Origin: Cutibacterium granulosum | Lineage (GTDB): Bacteria; Actinomycetota; Actinomycetes; Propionibacteriales; Propionibacteriaceae | Reading direction: 5' to 3' | Length of the DNA: 64,000 bases | Assembly (NCBI RefSeq): GCF_900186975.1 | Contig: NZ_LT906441.1 | Coordinates: 1,364,001 to 1,428,000 of the forward strand | Shown here: piece after piece, positions 1-8,326 of the stretch | Layout: each line of letters opens with the position of its first letter | How positions within the stretch are numbered: position 1 is the stretch's first letter | Position numbers and translations under genes: made by a program | Notes under the pieces: model-generated | Database searches by the model: none | What the model was told of the DNA's origin: nothing | Seen by the model: only the letters and a program-made list of their open reading frames with translations

Positions 1-5
1 GGCCT

Positions 6-476
6 GTGATGACGGACATGGATGCCCGTGATGAGGCGGCTGCTGCTGATTTCGAGCAGGGGTGGTCGGGTGAGCGTATTGCGGCTGCTCGGCGTGCTTG
101 GGGTCCTGCGGTGTCTGATGGGCTACCGGTGTGGTTGAACAGGCAGCTCGCCGAGCGGGCTCATGCTGAGGGGCGCAGTGAGTTGGGGATCATCCAGGAA
201 GCCCTCACTCGCTACTTCACCTCCGAAGGAGTGGAAGTGATGGACACGACCGTGGAAAGTGGGACGACCTATGAAGTGGTCACCCATCGTGAGGTCTCGG
301 CTGAGGCGAATTTCTGGGTGTTCGAGATTCCGGCCCTCGGGGTTGTCGGGCAGGCAGCGGAATTGGGTCAGGTCGCAGACGAGGCCCGCGGGATCATTGC
401 TGCTTGGAATGAGGACGGACCCGATGAGGATTCGGTCACAGTCCAGGTTCGTTTGGATGGCGAGGCTGGAGCGTAA
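6..476 (+). CDS. RHH/HicB-like antitoxin-type protein, possibly 5'-partial
   Basis: The product looks like a two-part antitoxin. Residues about 40-72 resemble a CopG/ribbon-helix-helix stretch (LPVWLNRQLAERA then IIQEALTRYF). Residues about 79-156 resemble the HicB fold: a short strand, FWVFEIPALGVVGQA, then a helix DEARGIIAAW. HicB proteins normally neutralise a HicA RNase and repress their own operon, but no HicA-like frame is visible downstream. The reading frame is open to the window edge, so the GTG at 6 or ATG at 9 may not be the true start. An internal ATG at 240, preceded by GAAGGAG, could start the HicB-like half alone. Function is inference from pattern only. Confidence 0.5.
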   Translation: MMTDMDARDEAAAADFEQGWSGERIAAARRAWGPAVSDGLPVWLNRQLAERAHAEGRSELGIIQEALTRYFTSEGVEVMDTTVESGTTYEVVTHREVSAEANFWVFEIPALGVVGQAAELGQVADEARGIIAAWNEDGPDEDSVTVQVRLDGEAGA

Positions 477-1236
477 CGCATGTGAGAAAAGGTGCAAGGG
501 AAGAGTGCCACGCCCGCAAGGCACTGGAGCACGCACGCGGCCGCACGCAAGCGGAAGGCCATCGCTCTGCTGAGGGCCGAGAGGAAGACAGTGTCAGTGA
601 CACCGCTTTCACCGACGAGGACGCACATCGGCCACCAGACATTCACCACAGGACTCCATGCCGACCTGGGCTTTTAGGGCACCACGGAGCACGTGGGGTA
701 AGCCAACTTCAACGCGCCCCGTTCCTGGCCAACCTCGGCATCCAAAAGCGGGCCACCGCCCCGCGACAATCTGCCAGTCGCTTGCCGTCATGGCAGGCCG
801 GCAGCCCCACAGTTACCGCAGCCACGCACCCCAGCCGCCCTGTCGCGACCATGGGCAAGACAGGGGACGTACACGGTGACCACACCGTCACCGTCCAGAT
901 ACAAGGAATCCCCCGGCTTCGGTCCGCATCCGCTAGACATCCCACCGGGGGCCGTGTGGGCAATCCGCAGACTCCCACTCCGTTTTTCCTACGTCCCACT
1001 ATAGACCATGGAAAACTCAACGACCACCGGCGTGGCTTGGTCAATGGTGCGGCCCCACACGTTCCATGCTGTCTCTGCAGCTGAGTGGCATGGGAGACCA
1101 CTCCACGTCTCAATCCTTGGGAACTGGTGGACGTGTTCCTTTCGGAGGGATCCACGGTGATGACTGTCGCAGAGGGGCAGGCGTCGGCCCCCATGCCGAT
1201 CACATCGCAGCCCGCGCCGACCGAGTCGCAGTAAAA
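477..1236. other. Gene-poor stretch beside the tRNA
   Basis: About 760 bases with no convincing gene. Several frames are open on both strands, up to 200 codons, but their translations are rich in Arg, Pro, His and Ser and show no domain, no good ribosome binding site and no codon pattern like neighbouring genes. The stretch lies directly past the 3' end of a tRNA gene, the usual side for integrated elements, so it may be a decayed island edge. I found no copy of the tRNA 3' end that would mark an attachment-site repeat. Confidence 0.45.
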
Positions 1237-1238
1237 GG

Positions 1239-1312
1239 TGGGGCGTGCGGGGCTCGAACCCGCGACCCAGGGATTATGAGTCCCCTGCTCTGACCTGCTG
1301 AGCTAACGCCCC
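1239..1312 (-). tRNA. tRNA with CAU anticodon (Met or Ile2)
   Basis: The reverse strand folds as a full cloverleaf. The acceptor arms GGGGCGT and ACGCCCC pair perfectly, the D arm reads TAGCTCAG, the T arm reads GGTTCGAACCC, and the anticodon loop CTCATAA gives CAU. CC follows the discriminator A at 1237-1238, but the final A of CCA is not encoded. The body resembles E. coli ileX (CAU read as AUA after lysidine modification) somewhat more than elongator tRNA-Met. Base identity alone cannot settle which of the two it is. Confidence 0.93.
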
Positions 1313-1357
1313 CGACAGTCCTCAAGGCAGTGGGCTGCCTCGAAGGTCTTGTGTGTC

Positions 1358-2185
1358 TCAGGACACTGTAGCGGGTTGTCGTCCATCGAGCAGATCGAGG
1401 ATCGCATGTCCCACCGCTGAGGTGTCGTGGTGCCCGATGACGGGGAAACCCTCCTGCAGGACGCGGCGGTGTGCATTGGACACGACGAACGGGTGGCCCA
1501 CCAGTCGCAGCATCGACAGATCGTTGGGCATGTCGCCGAAGGCAGCAGCGTCAGCCAGATCGACACCGAGCTGCTCGGCCGTAGCGCTCAGGGCTGCCCC
1601 CTTGGACACCCCGATCGGGGCGAGTTCGATGAGCCCGTCGTCCAGCTGCACCGAGAATGTGGTGGACACCCTGCCGTCGACGAGACCGTCCACGATCTCG
1701 AAGAGCTCCTCGGTGGGGATGCCGAAGGCGCGTACCAGCATCTTCACCGGCCGTGAATCTGGCGTGAGGAACTCGCGTATCGGCCCCCGATGGGTGACGG
1801 GCCGGCCGTGGTCCACCCGATCGAACCCCGGTTCCACGTAGCAGCTTCGCGCCTCCTCGAGGCTGAACTTGGCCTCGGGTAGTTCAGAGGAAATGTCGTT
1901 CACCACGTCCGTGATGAGGTCAACGGGAAATGGTGTGTCCGAGATCACCCGATGATTGCGCAGATCGTAGGTGACGGCACCATTGGAGGCGATCACCGTC
2001 GGGTTGACATCGGTGAAGACCTCCAGCAGATCGAGCCAGCGCAGTGGTCGTCCGGTGGCGAAGACGACGGCCGTCCCATGGTCGGCGGCGGCGAACATGG
2101 AGTGGGTGTTGAGCTCCGAGGGCCGCTGATCGGCTCCCAGGAAGGTGTGGTCCAAGTCAGTGGCGACAAGCGTGAGAGGGGTCAT
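1358..2185 (-). CDS. Cof-type HAD-superfamily hydrolase
   Basis: A 275-residue HAD phosphatase of the Cof/IIB class. Motif I is DLDHTF (Asp10 nucleophile, Asp12 acid/base). Motif II lies at FATGRP. Motif IV is AAFGDMPNDLSML near the C-terminus, with the Asp pair that binds Mg2+. The large cap domain between motifs II and IV fits the family, which dephosphorylates small cytosolic phosphosugars, flavins or cofactor intermediates; the substrate cannot be read from sequence. Its ATG overlaps the stop codon of the upstream membrane-protein gene (TGATG), so the two are probably translationally coupled. Confidence 0.85.
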   Translation of the reverse strand: MTPLTLVATDLDHTFLGADQRPSELNTHSMFAAADHGTAVVFATGRPLRWLDLLEVFTDVNPTVIASNGAVTYDLRNHRVISDTPFPVDLITDVVNDISSELPEAKFSLEEARSCYVEPGFDRVDHGRPVTHRGPIREFLTPDSRPVKMLVRAFGIPTEELFEIVDGLVDGRVSTTFSVQLDDGLIELAPIGVSKGAALSATAEQLGVDLADAAAFGDMPNDLSMLRLVGHPFVVSNAHRRVLQEGFPVIGHHDTSAVGHAILDLLDGRQPATVS

Positions 2186-3138
2186 CAGAGCCTTCCATTG
2201 GGGTGTTCGTCGGGGCTGCCGGACGAGCTGGGCCGCCCGTCGTGTGGCTCACCACTGGAGGTGGGGGTGGGGGAGGCCGACCCCTCGCTGGGGGAGGAAC
2301 TCGATTCGGGTCGTGAGCTCTGCGCATCACTGGGTTGCGGACTCGGCGAGGACGAACCACTGCCACCGGACGACGGCGACTGCTGCGAACTCGATGGCGA
2401 GGACGTCGACGAGCTGGAACTGTTCGACGTGGGAACCGGCGGCGGTGGGGGAGTTGGCGGAACATTCTGGAACAGCAGAACGGCGATGAGCAGCCCCAAC
2501 CCAGCAATGACGAGGGTGAGCAGCCAGGCCACCACCGTCGTCGACCAGCCGGCCTGGTCATGACGTCCGGGCCAGGGAAGTGGCCACGACCGGGAGGTCC
2601 CCGGGGCACGATCCTTCGCCCAGTGCACCTGGAAGGAGGGGCCGGCCACTCTCCCGAGCTGACTGGTGTGGGCCAACTCCACCTCGCCGAGGATTCGTCG
2701 GGCTTCCTGGAGTGCGTAGGGGGTTTCGTCGTCCACCAGCGCCACCCACGGTGCTGGTGGGGTCTGGTCGACGGGGGCGGGGCAATCCGCGACTTCCTGG
2801 AAGAGATGCCCCAACCGTCCGGAGTCCTGCCCCTGCCCGCCACGGGCAAGGACCATGCGTGCCGGCAACAGGTTCACCTGGCCGGCCAGGCGGTCTCGGG
2901 CGCCACCATCGGATGCCGCCCCCGCACACAACATGACGAGGATCACCCGCTGGGTGCTCCGGTGGGCAAGATATGCCACACCGGCAGCAGAATCCGCAGC
3001 CCGGGCATCGAGCCAGAACTCTCCCACCTTGGGGGATCCTGGGGGAGCAGCGGTGCAGGCTGGGGAGCATCTGCTGGTGGTGTGGTAGACATCGTCGTCT
3101 ATCTCACCACATCGGCGAGATCGTTCCCAGCCGCACAC
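2185..3138 (-). CDS. Membrane protein with Ser/Pro-rich tail
   Basis: A protein of about 317 residues that I do not recognise. Residues 1-190 form a soluble domain with no known motif. A single hydrophobic helix follows at about 197-222 (VVAWLLTLVIAGLGLLIAVLL). The last 95 residues are almost entirely Ser, Pro, Gly and Thr, typical of an extracytoplasmic low-complexity tail. GTG at 3138 is the longest start. The first 40 residues look unnatural, while another frame beginning at ATG 3092 gives a plausible Pro-rich N-terminus that would join this frame near a G5 run at 3031-3035. A frameshift is therefore possible. It is divergent from the MoxR operon and coupled to the Cof hydrolase. Confidence 0.6.
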   Translation of the reverse strand: MCGWERSRRCGEIDDDVYHTTSRCSPACTAAPPGSPKVGEFWLDARAADSAAGVAYLAHRSTQRVILVMLCAGAASDGGARDRLAGQVNLLPARMVLARGGQGQDSGRLGHLFQEVADCPAPVDQTPPAPWVALVDDETPYALQEARRILGEVELAHTSQLGRVAGPSFQVHWAKDRAPGTSRSWPLPWPGRHDQAGWSTTVVAWLLTLVIAGLGLLIAVLLFQNVPPTPPPPPVPTSNSSSSSTSSPSSSQQSPSSGGSGSSSPSPQPSDAQSSRPESSSSPSEGSASPTPTSSGEPHDGRPSSSGSPDEHPNGRL

Positions 3139-3235
3139 GACTGGATACCTTTTCCAGTGCAGGTATCGTTGCTTCGGCAGGCCATCCAGGTCGGCGTCCT
3201 CGCAGGTGGGAACGACGATTCAGGCAGGAGATTTT

Positions 3236-4369
3236 GTGAGCACACCGTCGACGAACCCGGCAGACCAGCATGGTGGTCGAGCGCCCTTCGAGATTTCCGG
3301 TGGCCAGAACATCGGCACCGGGAATGCGAATGCCTCGATGAGCAATGCCGAGGCCGCCCGACTGCTCGGCGAGGCGATCGGACAGGTGCAGAGGGTCATC
3401 GTCGGTCAGGAGCACATGGTCGAACAGCTCATGGTGGGGGTGCTCGCCAAGGGACACATTCTGCTCGAAGGCGTGCCCGGTGTGGCCAAGACCTTGGCAG
3501 TACGCTCGTTCGCGACGGTCCTGGGCGGGGACTTCGCCCGTGTGCAGTTCACCCCCGACCTCGTGCCCTCCGACATCATCGGCACCAGGATCTACTCCGC
3601 GTCACGCGAGCAGTTCGACATCGAACTCGGCCCGGTCTTCGTCAATTTCGTCCTGGCCGACGAGATCAACCGTGCCCCTGCCAAGGTGCAGTCGGCAATG
3701 CTCGAGCTCATGGCGGAGAAACAGGTGTCCATCGCCGGGAGAACCTTCCCGGCCCGCAAGCCGTTCAGCGTCATCGCCACTCAGAACCCAGTGGAGTCCG
3801 AGGGAGTCTACCCACTGCCCGAGGCCCAGCGAGACCGGTTCCTGCTCAAGGTCGACGTGCCCTATCCGCGGGGCAACGAGGAGTTCGAGATCCTGCGGCG
3901 TATGAGCGTCAAGGCTCCCCAGCCCACCCAGGTACTCACCACCGACATGATCATCGAGCTGCAGGACATGGCCTCCGACGTCTTCGTCCACAACCTGGTT
4001 GCCGAGTACATCGTGCGTCTCGTCCTGGCCACCCGGAGCCCCGGTGATTTCGACATGCCCGACCTGGAACCCGTCATCCAGATCGGGTGTTCCCCGCGTG
4101 CCACCCTGGGACTGGTGGCCGCCTCCCGCGCCCTGGCCCTCATCCACGGTCGCGACTACGTCCTGCCCACCGACGTCCAGGCCATTGCCAAGGACGTCAT
4201 GGCACACCGCATCATGCTCTCCTTCGACGCGGTGGCCGACAACATCGCCCCGGCCCAGGTGATCGATCGCATCCTCGCCATGGTTCCCCCGCCCACCCCG
4301 GTGTGGAACAAGCAGCAACGTGAGACGTCCCACCAGCAGCATCGCTACGACGCGTCCTACGACAACTGA
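3236..4369 (+). CDS. MoxR-family AAA+ ATPase
   Basis: A MoxR chaperone-like ATPase, 377 residues from the GTG at 3236, chosen because AGGAG lies seven bases upstream. The Walker A motif is GVPGVAKT, Walker B is LADEINR, the sensor region is ATQNPVESEG, and the arginine-finger area is PEAQRDRF. A short polar N-terminal extension precedes the ATPase core. MoxR proteins are thought to remodel or insert metals into VWA-domain partners. Here it leads an operon with a DUF58 protein and two VWA membrane proteins, the standard MoxR-Bat arrangement; the client is unknown. Confidence 0.92.
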   Translation: MSTPSTNPADQHGGRAPFEISGGQNIGTGNANASMSNAEAARLLGEAIGQVQRVIVGQEHMVEQLMVGVLAKGHILLEGVPGVAKTLAVRSFATVLGGDFARVQFTPDLVPSDIIGTRIYSASREQFDIELGPVFVNFVLADEINRAPAKVQSAMLELMAEKQVSIAGRTFPARKPFSVIATQNPVESEGVYPLPEAQRDRFLLKVDVPYPRGNEEFEILRRMSVKAPQPTQVLTTDMIIELQDMASDVFVHNLVAEYIVRLVLATRSPGDFDMPDLEPVIQIGCSPRATLGLVAASRALALIHGRDYVLPTDVQAIAKDVMAHRIMLSFDAVADNIAPAQVIDRILAMVPPPTPVWNKQQRETSHQQHRYDASYDN

Positions 4370-4376
4370 GGTGGCC

Positions 4377-5423
4377 ATGGCTACCACGAATCGACGCCGA
4401 ACGAGTACGACGGACGGGGTGGTCGACACCATCGTCCACCAGCCGACCGGGGCATCGGTGGCCCTGCACCAGCTGGCCCCCGAAGCTGCACTGCAGCGCC
4501 TGGAACTGACGATCGTGCGTCGGTTGGAGGGCTTCCTGCACGGCGACCATCGCGGACTCATTCCTGCGGTGGGCACCGAGGCCAGTGATGCGCGTCCCTA
4601 CCAGCCCGGCCTGGACGATGTACGACGGATGGACTGGGCCGTCACAGCTCGTACCACCGAGCCGCACGTGCGCGACACCATTGCCGATCGGGAACTCGAG
4701 GTGTGGGCCCTGCTCGACGCCACCGCCTCGATGAACTGGGGCACCCGGACCATGACCAAACGCGACCTTGGCATCGCAGGGATCGCCACCATGGGGTTCC
4801 TCACCCAGAAGATGGGTGACCGGTTCGGCGGGGTCATCATGCGACACGACTCGGTACGACGGTTCCCGGCCCGATCCGGACGCACCGCCTTGTACGCGCT
4901 GTTGCGTTCCATGCTCACCGAGCCCATCGTCCCGGACAGTTCATCGCCGTCAATGCCCTTGTCAGAGAGTATTGAGCATGTGCTCCGGGTGGAGCGGCGT
5001 CGGGGCATGCGTATCGTCGTCTCCGACTTCGTCACCCCGGGAGATCTTGAACTCGACCCTGCCGTGCCCACCGAGTGGGAACGGGCGTTGCGCCGCCTGG
5101 CCAGTCGCAATCAAGTGGTGTGCATGGAGATCGTCGACCCGGCAGAGACCAACTTTCCCGACATGGGTGAGGTGCTCATCGCAGATCCGGAGACATCGGC
5201 CGCACAGCTCGTCGACACCTCCGACGAGCAGGCCCGGGTGCGCATGAACGCGGCAGCTGCAGCCCAACGCCGCCGGGTCGCAGCCGCCATTCGACGTTCC
5301 GGAGCCGCCCACGTCCAGCTGCGTACCGACTCCGACTGGGTGCGCGACATCGCCCGATTCGTCATCGGGTACCGCAAGGTGGCACCCGTGCTGCACAACA
5401 CCGGCCAGGTGATGAACCCATGA
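4377..5423 (+). CDS. DUF58 domain protein
   Basis: A 348-residue cytosolic protein of the DUF58 (YeaD-like) family. The hallmark RPYQPGLDDVRRMDW is at about residues 70-84. It is followed by a VWA-like half starting LLDATASM, in which the MIDAS Ser is partly altered. It starts seven bases after the moxR stop, with GAGGTGG as ribosome binding site. DUF58 proteins occur almost always beside MoxR and VWA proteins and probably form part of the same envelope-associated complex. The 3' end overlaps the next gene (ATGA), showing tight coupling. Confidence 0.88.
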   Translation: MATTNRRRTSTTDGVVDTIVHQPTGASVALHQLAPEAALQRLELTIVRRLEGFLHGDHRGLIPAVGTEASDARPYQPGLDDVRRMDWAVTARTTEPHVRDTIADRELEVWALLDATASMNWGTRTMTKRDLGIAGIATMGFLTQKMGDRFGGVIMRHDSVRRFPARSGRTALYALLRSMLTEPIVPDSSSPSMPLSESIEHVLRVERRRGMRIVVSDFVTPGDLELDPAVPTEWERALRRLASRNQVVCMEIVDPAETNFPDMGEVLIADPETSAAQLVDTSDEQARVRMNAAAAAQRRRVAAAIRRSGAAHVQLRTDSDWVRDIARFVIGYRKVAPVLHNTGQVMNP

Positions 5424-6424
5424 CGGCACAGACCTTGACGATCCTGCCGAAGACCCTGCCAAGCATGGTCCTGGGCCTGCCCGAGTTGAGATCACCGCAC
5501 CATCTGTGGGCCCTGCTCGCCGTTCCTGCGCTGCTCACCTTCTACCTGGTGGCGTTGCGCAGATCCGCAAGTTCCCCGGTGCGTACCCCCAATGCCGGCA
5601 TGGTTGCTGCCGTCATGCGGGGCCAACCGCAGTGGAAACGACATTTCTCGGTGGCCATGTCACTGCTGGCCCTGGAGGCCGCCGTCGTTGCCTGGTGCCG
5701 ACCATTGGGGATCGAGAAGGTTCCACGGGAGCGGGCCACCATCGTCGTGGCCATCGACGCCTCCCAATCCATGGGGGCCAAGGACGTCGACCCCACCCGG
5801 ATGGACGCCGCCAAACAGGCTGCCACCAGATTCATCGACACCATGCCTGAGGGATTCAACGTCTCCGTCGTGCGTGTGTCGGGCAGCCCGACCGTGCTCG
5901 TGCCTCCCAGCAAGGACCGGGCCGTCGTGCGACGCGCGATCGACAACATCGAACCCAGCGACGGAACGGCCCTGGGTGACACCATCATCGAGAGCATGGA
6001 CTCCATCAGGCAGGCTCCCAAGTCCGAGGACGGCACCCCCGCCCCGGCAGCGATCGTCCTGCTCTCCGACGGGGGCAACAACCATGGGCCGGACCCGGTC
6101 CCCCTAGCCACCAAGGCTGGTAGGGCAAAGGTTCCGATCTACACCATCGCCTTCGGCACCCAGACCGGCTATGTCGACCTGGACGGGCGTCGGGAACGAG
6201 TCGCTCCCGACACGCAGGTCATGAAGCAGATCGCCTCGTCGTCGCGAGGGCAGAGCTGGGAGGCTGACTCGGCTCCCCGGCTCGACAAGGTGTACCAGGA
6301 CGTGCACTCCTCGGTGGGCTACGAGGACGTCAAGAAGGAAGTCACCGCCACGTGGGCTTTCTACGCGATGGGGTTCGCAGTACTCGCAGGAGTTGGTGTG
6401 TTGACGATGGCAGTGAGGCGGTAG
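5420..6424 (+). CDS. VWA-domain membrane protein (BatA-like)
   Basis: 334 residues. A membrane segment near residues 28-46 and another near 75-93 precede a von Willebrand A domain. Its MIDAS is intact: DASQS supplies the DxSxS residues and DGTALGD supplies the Thr, with LLSDGG as the third element. A last hydrophobic helix (AFYAMGFAVLAGVGVLTMAV) anchors the C-terminus. This is the BatA topology, with the VWA domain outside the cytosol. It overlaps the DUF58 gene by four bases and is followed after two bases by a paralogous VWA gene. Confidence 0.88.
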   Translation: MTAQTLTILPKTLPSMVLGLPELRSPHHLWALLAVPALLTFYLVALRRSASSPVRTPNAGMVAAVMRGQPQWKRHFSVAMSLLALEAAVVAWCRPLGIEKVPRERATIVVAIDASQSMGAKDVDPTRMDAAKQAATRFIDTMPEGFNVSVVRVSGSPTVLVPPSKDRAVVRRAIDNIEPSDGTALGDTIIESMDSIRQAPKSEDGTPAPAAIVLLSDGGNNHGPDPVPLATKAGRAKVPIYTIAFGTQTGYVDLDGRRERVAPDTQVMKQIASSSRGQSWEADSAPRLDKVYQDVHSSVGYEDVKKEVTATWAFYAMGFAVLAGVGVLTMAVRR

Positions 6425-6426
6425 GT

Positions 6427-7383
6427 ATGGCGATGCTCATACATTTCGCTCATCCCGGACGGCTGTGGTGGCTCATCGTCCCGGTGCTGCTGTTCCTGGC
6501 CTGGCTGGTGCTGGACATCCGACGCCGTTCGGTGCGCAGCCCCGACGACCGGCTGCGGCGCGTGTTGCCACACCAACGCGGTTGGAAACGGTGGCTCGCC
6601 GTGATGTCATCGGTGGCCTCCACGGCATGCCTGGTCCTAGCCTTTGCCCAGCCCCAGTCGTACCGATCAGTGCCCAGGGACCGCGCCACCATTGCCGTGG
6701 CCATCGACGTGTCACGATCCATGGAGGCCAATGACGTCGAACCCAATCGCCTCACGGCTGCCCAGGACGCGGCGAAGGAGTTCGTGGGGTCATTGCCGCC
6801 ACGATTCAACGTGGCCCTGGTGAGGTTCGCCGGCACTGCGCAGGTCGTCGTCCCCCCGACGACGGACCGGGGAACCGTGGACCGTGCCATTGACAACCTC
6901 AAGGTGCTGCCATCCACGGCCATCGGGGAGGGCATCTACACCAGCCTGGACGCCATCAAGCTGGCTCCGCCCGACCCCAGACATCCCAAGGAGGTGGCTC
7001 CTGCTGCGATCGTCCTGCTCTCCGATGGTTCGACGAACATGGGGCGCCCCTCCCTGCAGGCAGGTCGGGACTCCGGTGGCAAGGGAGTTCCGGTGTACAC
7101 CATTGCCTACGGAACGGCGCGTGGGTATCTCGTCGAGGACGGGGTGAGGCAACGGGTGCCGGTGAATCGCAGCGAGTTGGCTGCCGTGGCCAAGGCCTCT
7201 GGCGGTGAGAAGTTCTCGGCGCAATCCCTGGGCGAACTCAAGAAGGTGTACCGAGAGATCTCGCACTCCGTGGGATCGGACAAGGTTTATGCCGAGATCA
7301 CGGACGTCTACGTGGGAATATCGGTGATTCTGGCCCTTGTCGCGGCAGGTGGCGCGGTGATGCTGGCCGCTCGCTGGCCCTAG
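6427..7383 (+). CDS. VWA-domain membrane protein (BatA/BatB paralogue)
   Basis: 318 residues from the ATG at 6427, chosen for its GGTAGG ribosome binding site and its position just after the upstream stop. Two N-terminal hydrophobic helices, a VWA domain with MIDAS DVSRS and STAIGEG, and a C-terminal helix (VGISVILALVAAGGAVMLAA) mirror the preceding gene, so the pair looks like a tandem duplication. Unlike the Bacteroides aerotolerance operon, no TPR-containing BatC or BatD gene follows; the next gene is yggS. Confidence 0.88.
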   Translation: MAMLIHFAHPGRLWWLIVPVLLFLAWLVLDIRRRSVRSPDDRLRRVLPHQRGWKRWLAVMSSVASTACLVLAFAQPQSYRSVPRDRATIAVAIDVSRSMEANDVEPNRLTAAQDAAKEFVGSLPPRFNVALVRFAGTAQVVVPPTTDRGTVDRAIDNLKVLPSTAIGEGIYTSLDAIKLAPPDPRHPKEVAPAAIVLLSDGSTNMGRPSLQAGRDSGGKGVPVYTIAYGTARGYLVEDGVRQRVPVNRSELAAVAKASGGEKFSAQSLGELKKVYREISHSVGSDKVYAEITDVYVGISVILALVAAGGAVMLAARWP

Positions 7384-7398
7384 TGGTTGAGTGGATAC

Positions 7399-8106
7399 AT
7401 GACCATCGCAGAGAACCTTGAGATGATTCACAGTCGTATCGCCCAGGCATGTCGCCAGGTGGATCGTGACCCGGCATCGGTGCGGCTGCTGCCGGTGAGC
7501 AAGACCAAGCCGGCCAGTGACGTCGTCGAGGCTGCCCAGGCGGGTGTGAGGCGGTTCGGTGAGAATCGTGTCCAGGAGGCGATGGGCAAGTGGCAGGAGC
7601 TTTCCGACGACCATCCACAGATCGAGTGGGCGATCATCGGTCATCTGCAGACCAACAAGGCGCGGGACGTCGCAAGATTTGCCTCCGAGTTCCAGGCGTT
7701 GGACTCCCTGCGGCTGGCCCGGGAACTCGACAAGAGACTCCATGCCCAGGGACGCCAACTCGACGTGCTCGTGGAGGTCAATTCCTCCGATGAACCCCAG
7801 AAGTCTGGTGTGACCCCATCCGAGGCAGTCGACTTTGCGCGACAGCTGAGTGCCTTCGACGCGCTGCGCGTCAAGGGCCTGATGACGGTCGCGCTCCACA
7901 GCGATGACGAGTCCCAGGTGGCTGCCTGCTTCCAACGGATGCGGGTGGTCCAGGAGCAGCTGCGCAACGAGGCCTCCGAGGTGAGTTCCTGGAACGACCT
8001 TTCCATGGGAATGTCGGGAGATTTCGAGATTGCCATTGCACATGGCGCGACGACGGTGCGGGTCGGCCAGGCGATCTTCGGTAGCAGGCCGCCCATGGGA
8101 CGGTGA
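7399..8106 (+). CDS. yggS: YggS-family PLP homeostasis protein
   Basis: A 235-residue single-domain PLP-binding protein of the YggS/PROSC/YlmE family. The PLP lysine lies in LPVSKTKP, followed by FGENRVQE, the IGHLQTNK phosphate-binding segment and a C-terminal LSMGMSGDFEIAIAHGATTVRVGQAIFG signature. Family members buffer pyridoxal phosphate and influence amino-acid and keto-acid balance rather than acting as a racemase. The ATG at 7399 is the only start giving the family length. It is the last gene of the MoxR operon and is followed by a clear intrinsic terminator. Confidence 0.93.
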   Translation: MTIAENLEMIHSRIAQACRQVDRDPASVRLLPVSKTKPASDVVEAAQAGVRRFGENRVQEAMGKWQELSDDHPQIEWAIIGHLQTNKARDVARFASEFQALDSLRLARELDKRLHAQGRQLDVLVEVNSSDEPQKSGVTPSEAVDFARQLSAFDALRVKGLMTVALHSDDESQVAACFQRMRVVQEQLRNEASEVSSWNDLSMGMSGDFEIAIAHGATTVRVGQAIFGSRPPMGR

Positions 8107-8168
8107 GGCATGGCCCAGGGCTGTGCCCTGAAGTGAACGAGGGTGGCAATTGCCGCACGCAGCATGTG

Positions 8169-8198
8169 CTCAGGTGCTCGCCCGACACCTGAGTTTTT
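8169..8198 (+). terminator. Intrinsic terminator after yggS
   Basis: Perfect 8-bp arms CTCAGGTG and CACCTGAG with a nine-base loop, followed at once by TTTTT. It closes the moxR-yggS operon. Confidence 0.85.
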
Positions 8199-8326
8199 CT
8201 GGTGCGCTCGTGATGTCGCATTGATTTTTCTTCGTACTTGTGTGCTCGGACCCGGAACGGCACAATGGAGCCTGACCGCTTCGGGACCCTGCAGGGGAAG
8301 GCACGTGGTACCGAGAGGACGGTCAC

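Noticed and set aside
482-1084. A 200-codon open frame on the plus strand beside the tRNA
   Set aside because: No ribosome binding site, no domain, composition of a random GC-rich frame, and overlapping open frames on the other strand.
709-1203. A 164-codon open frame on the minus strand next to the tRNA
   Set aside because: The translation has no recognisable motif and no start signal; typical GC-rich shadow.
3144-3167. GATACC...GGTATC inverted repeat between the moxR and Ser-rich protein genes
   Set aside because: Six-base arms with a 12-base spacer are too easily found by chance to call an operator.
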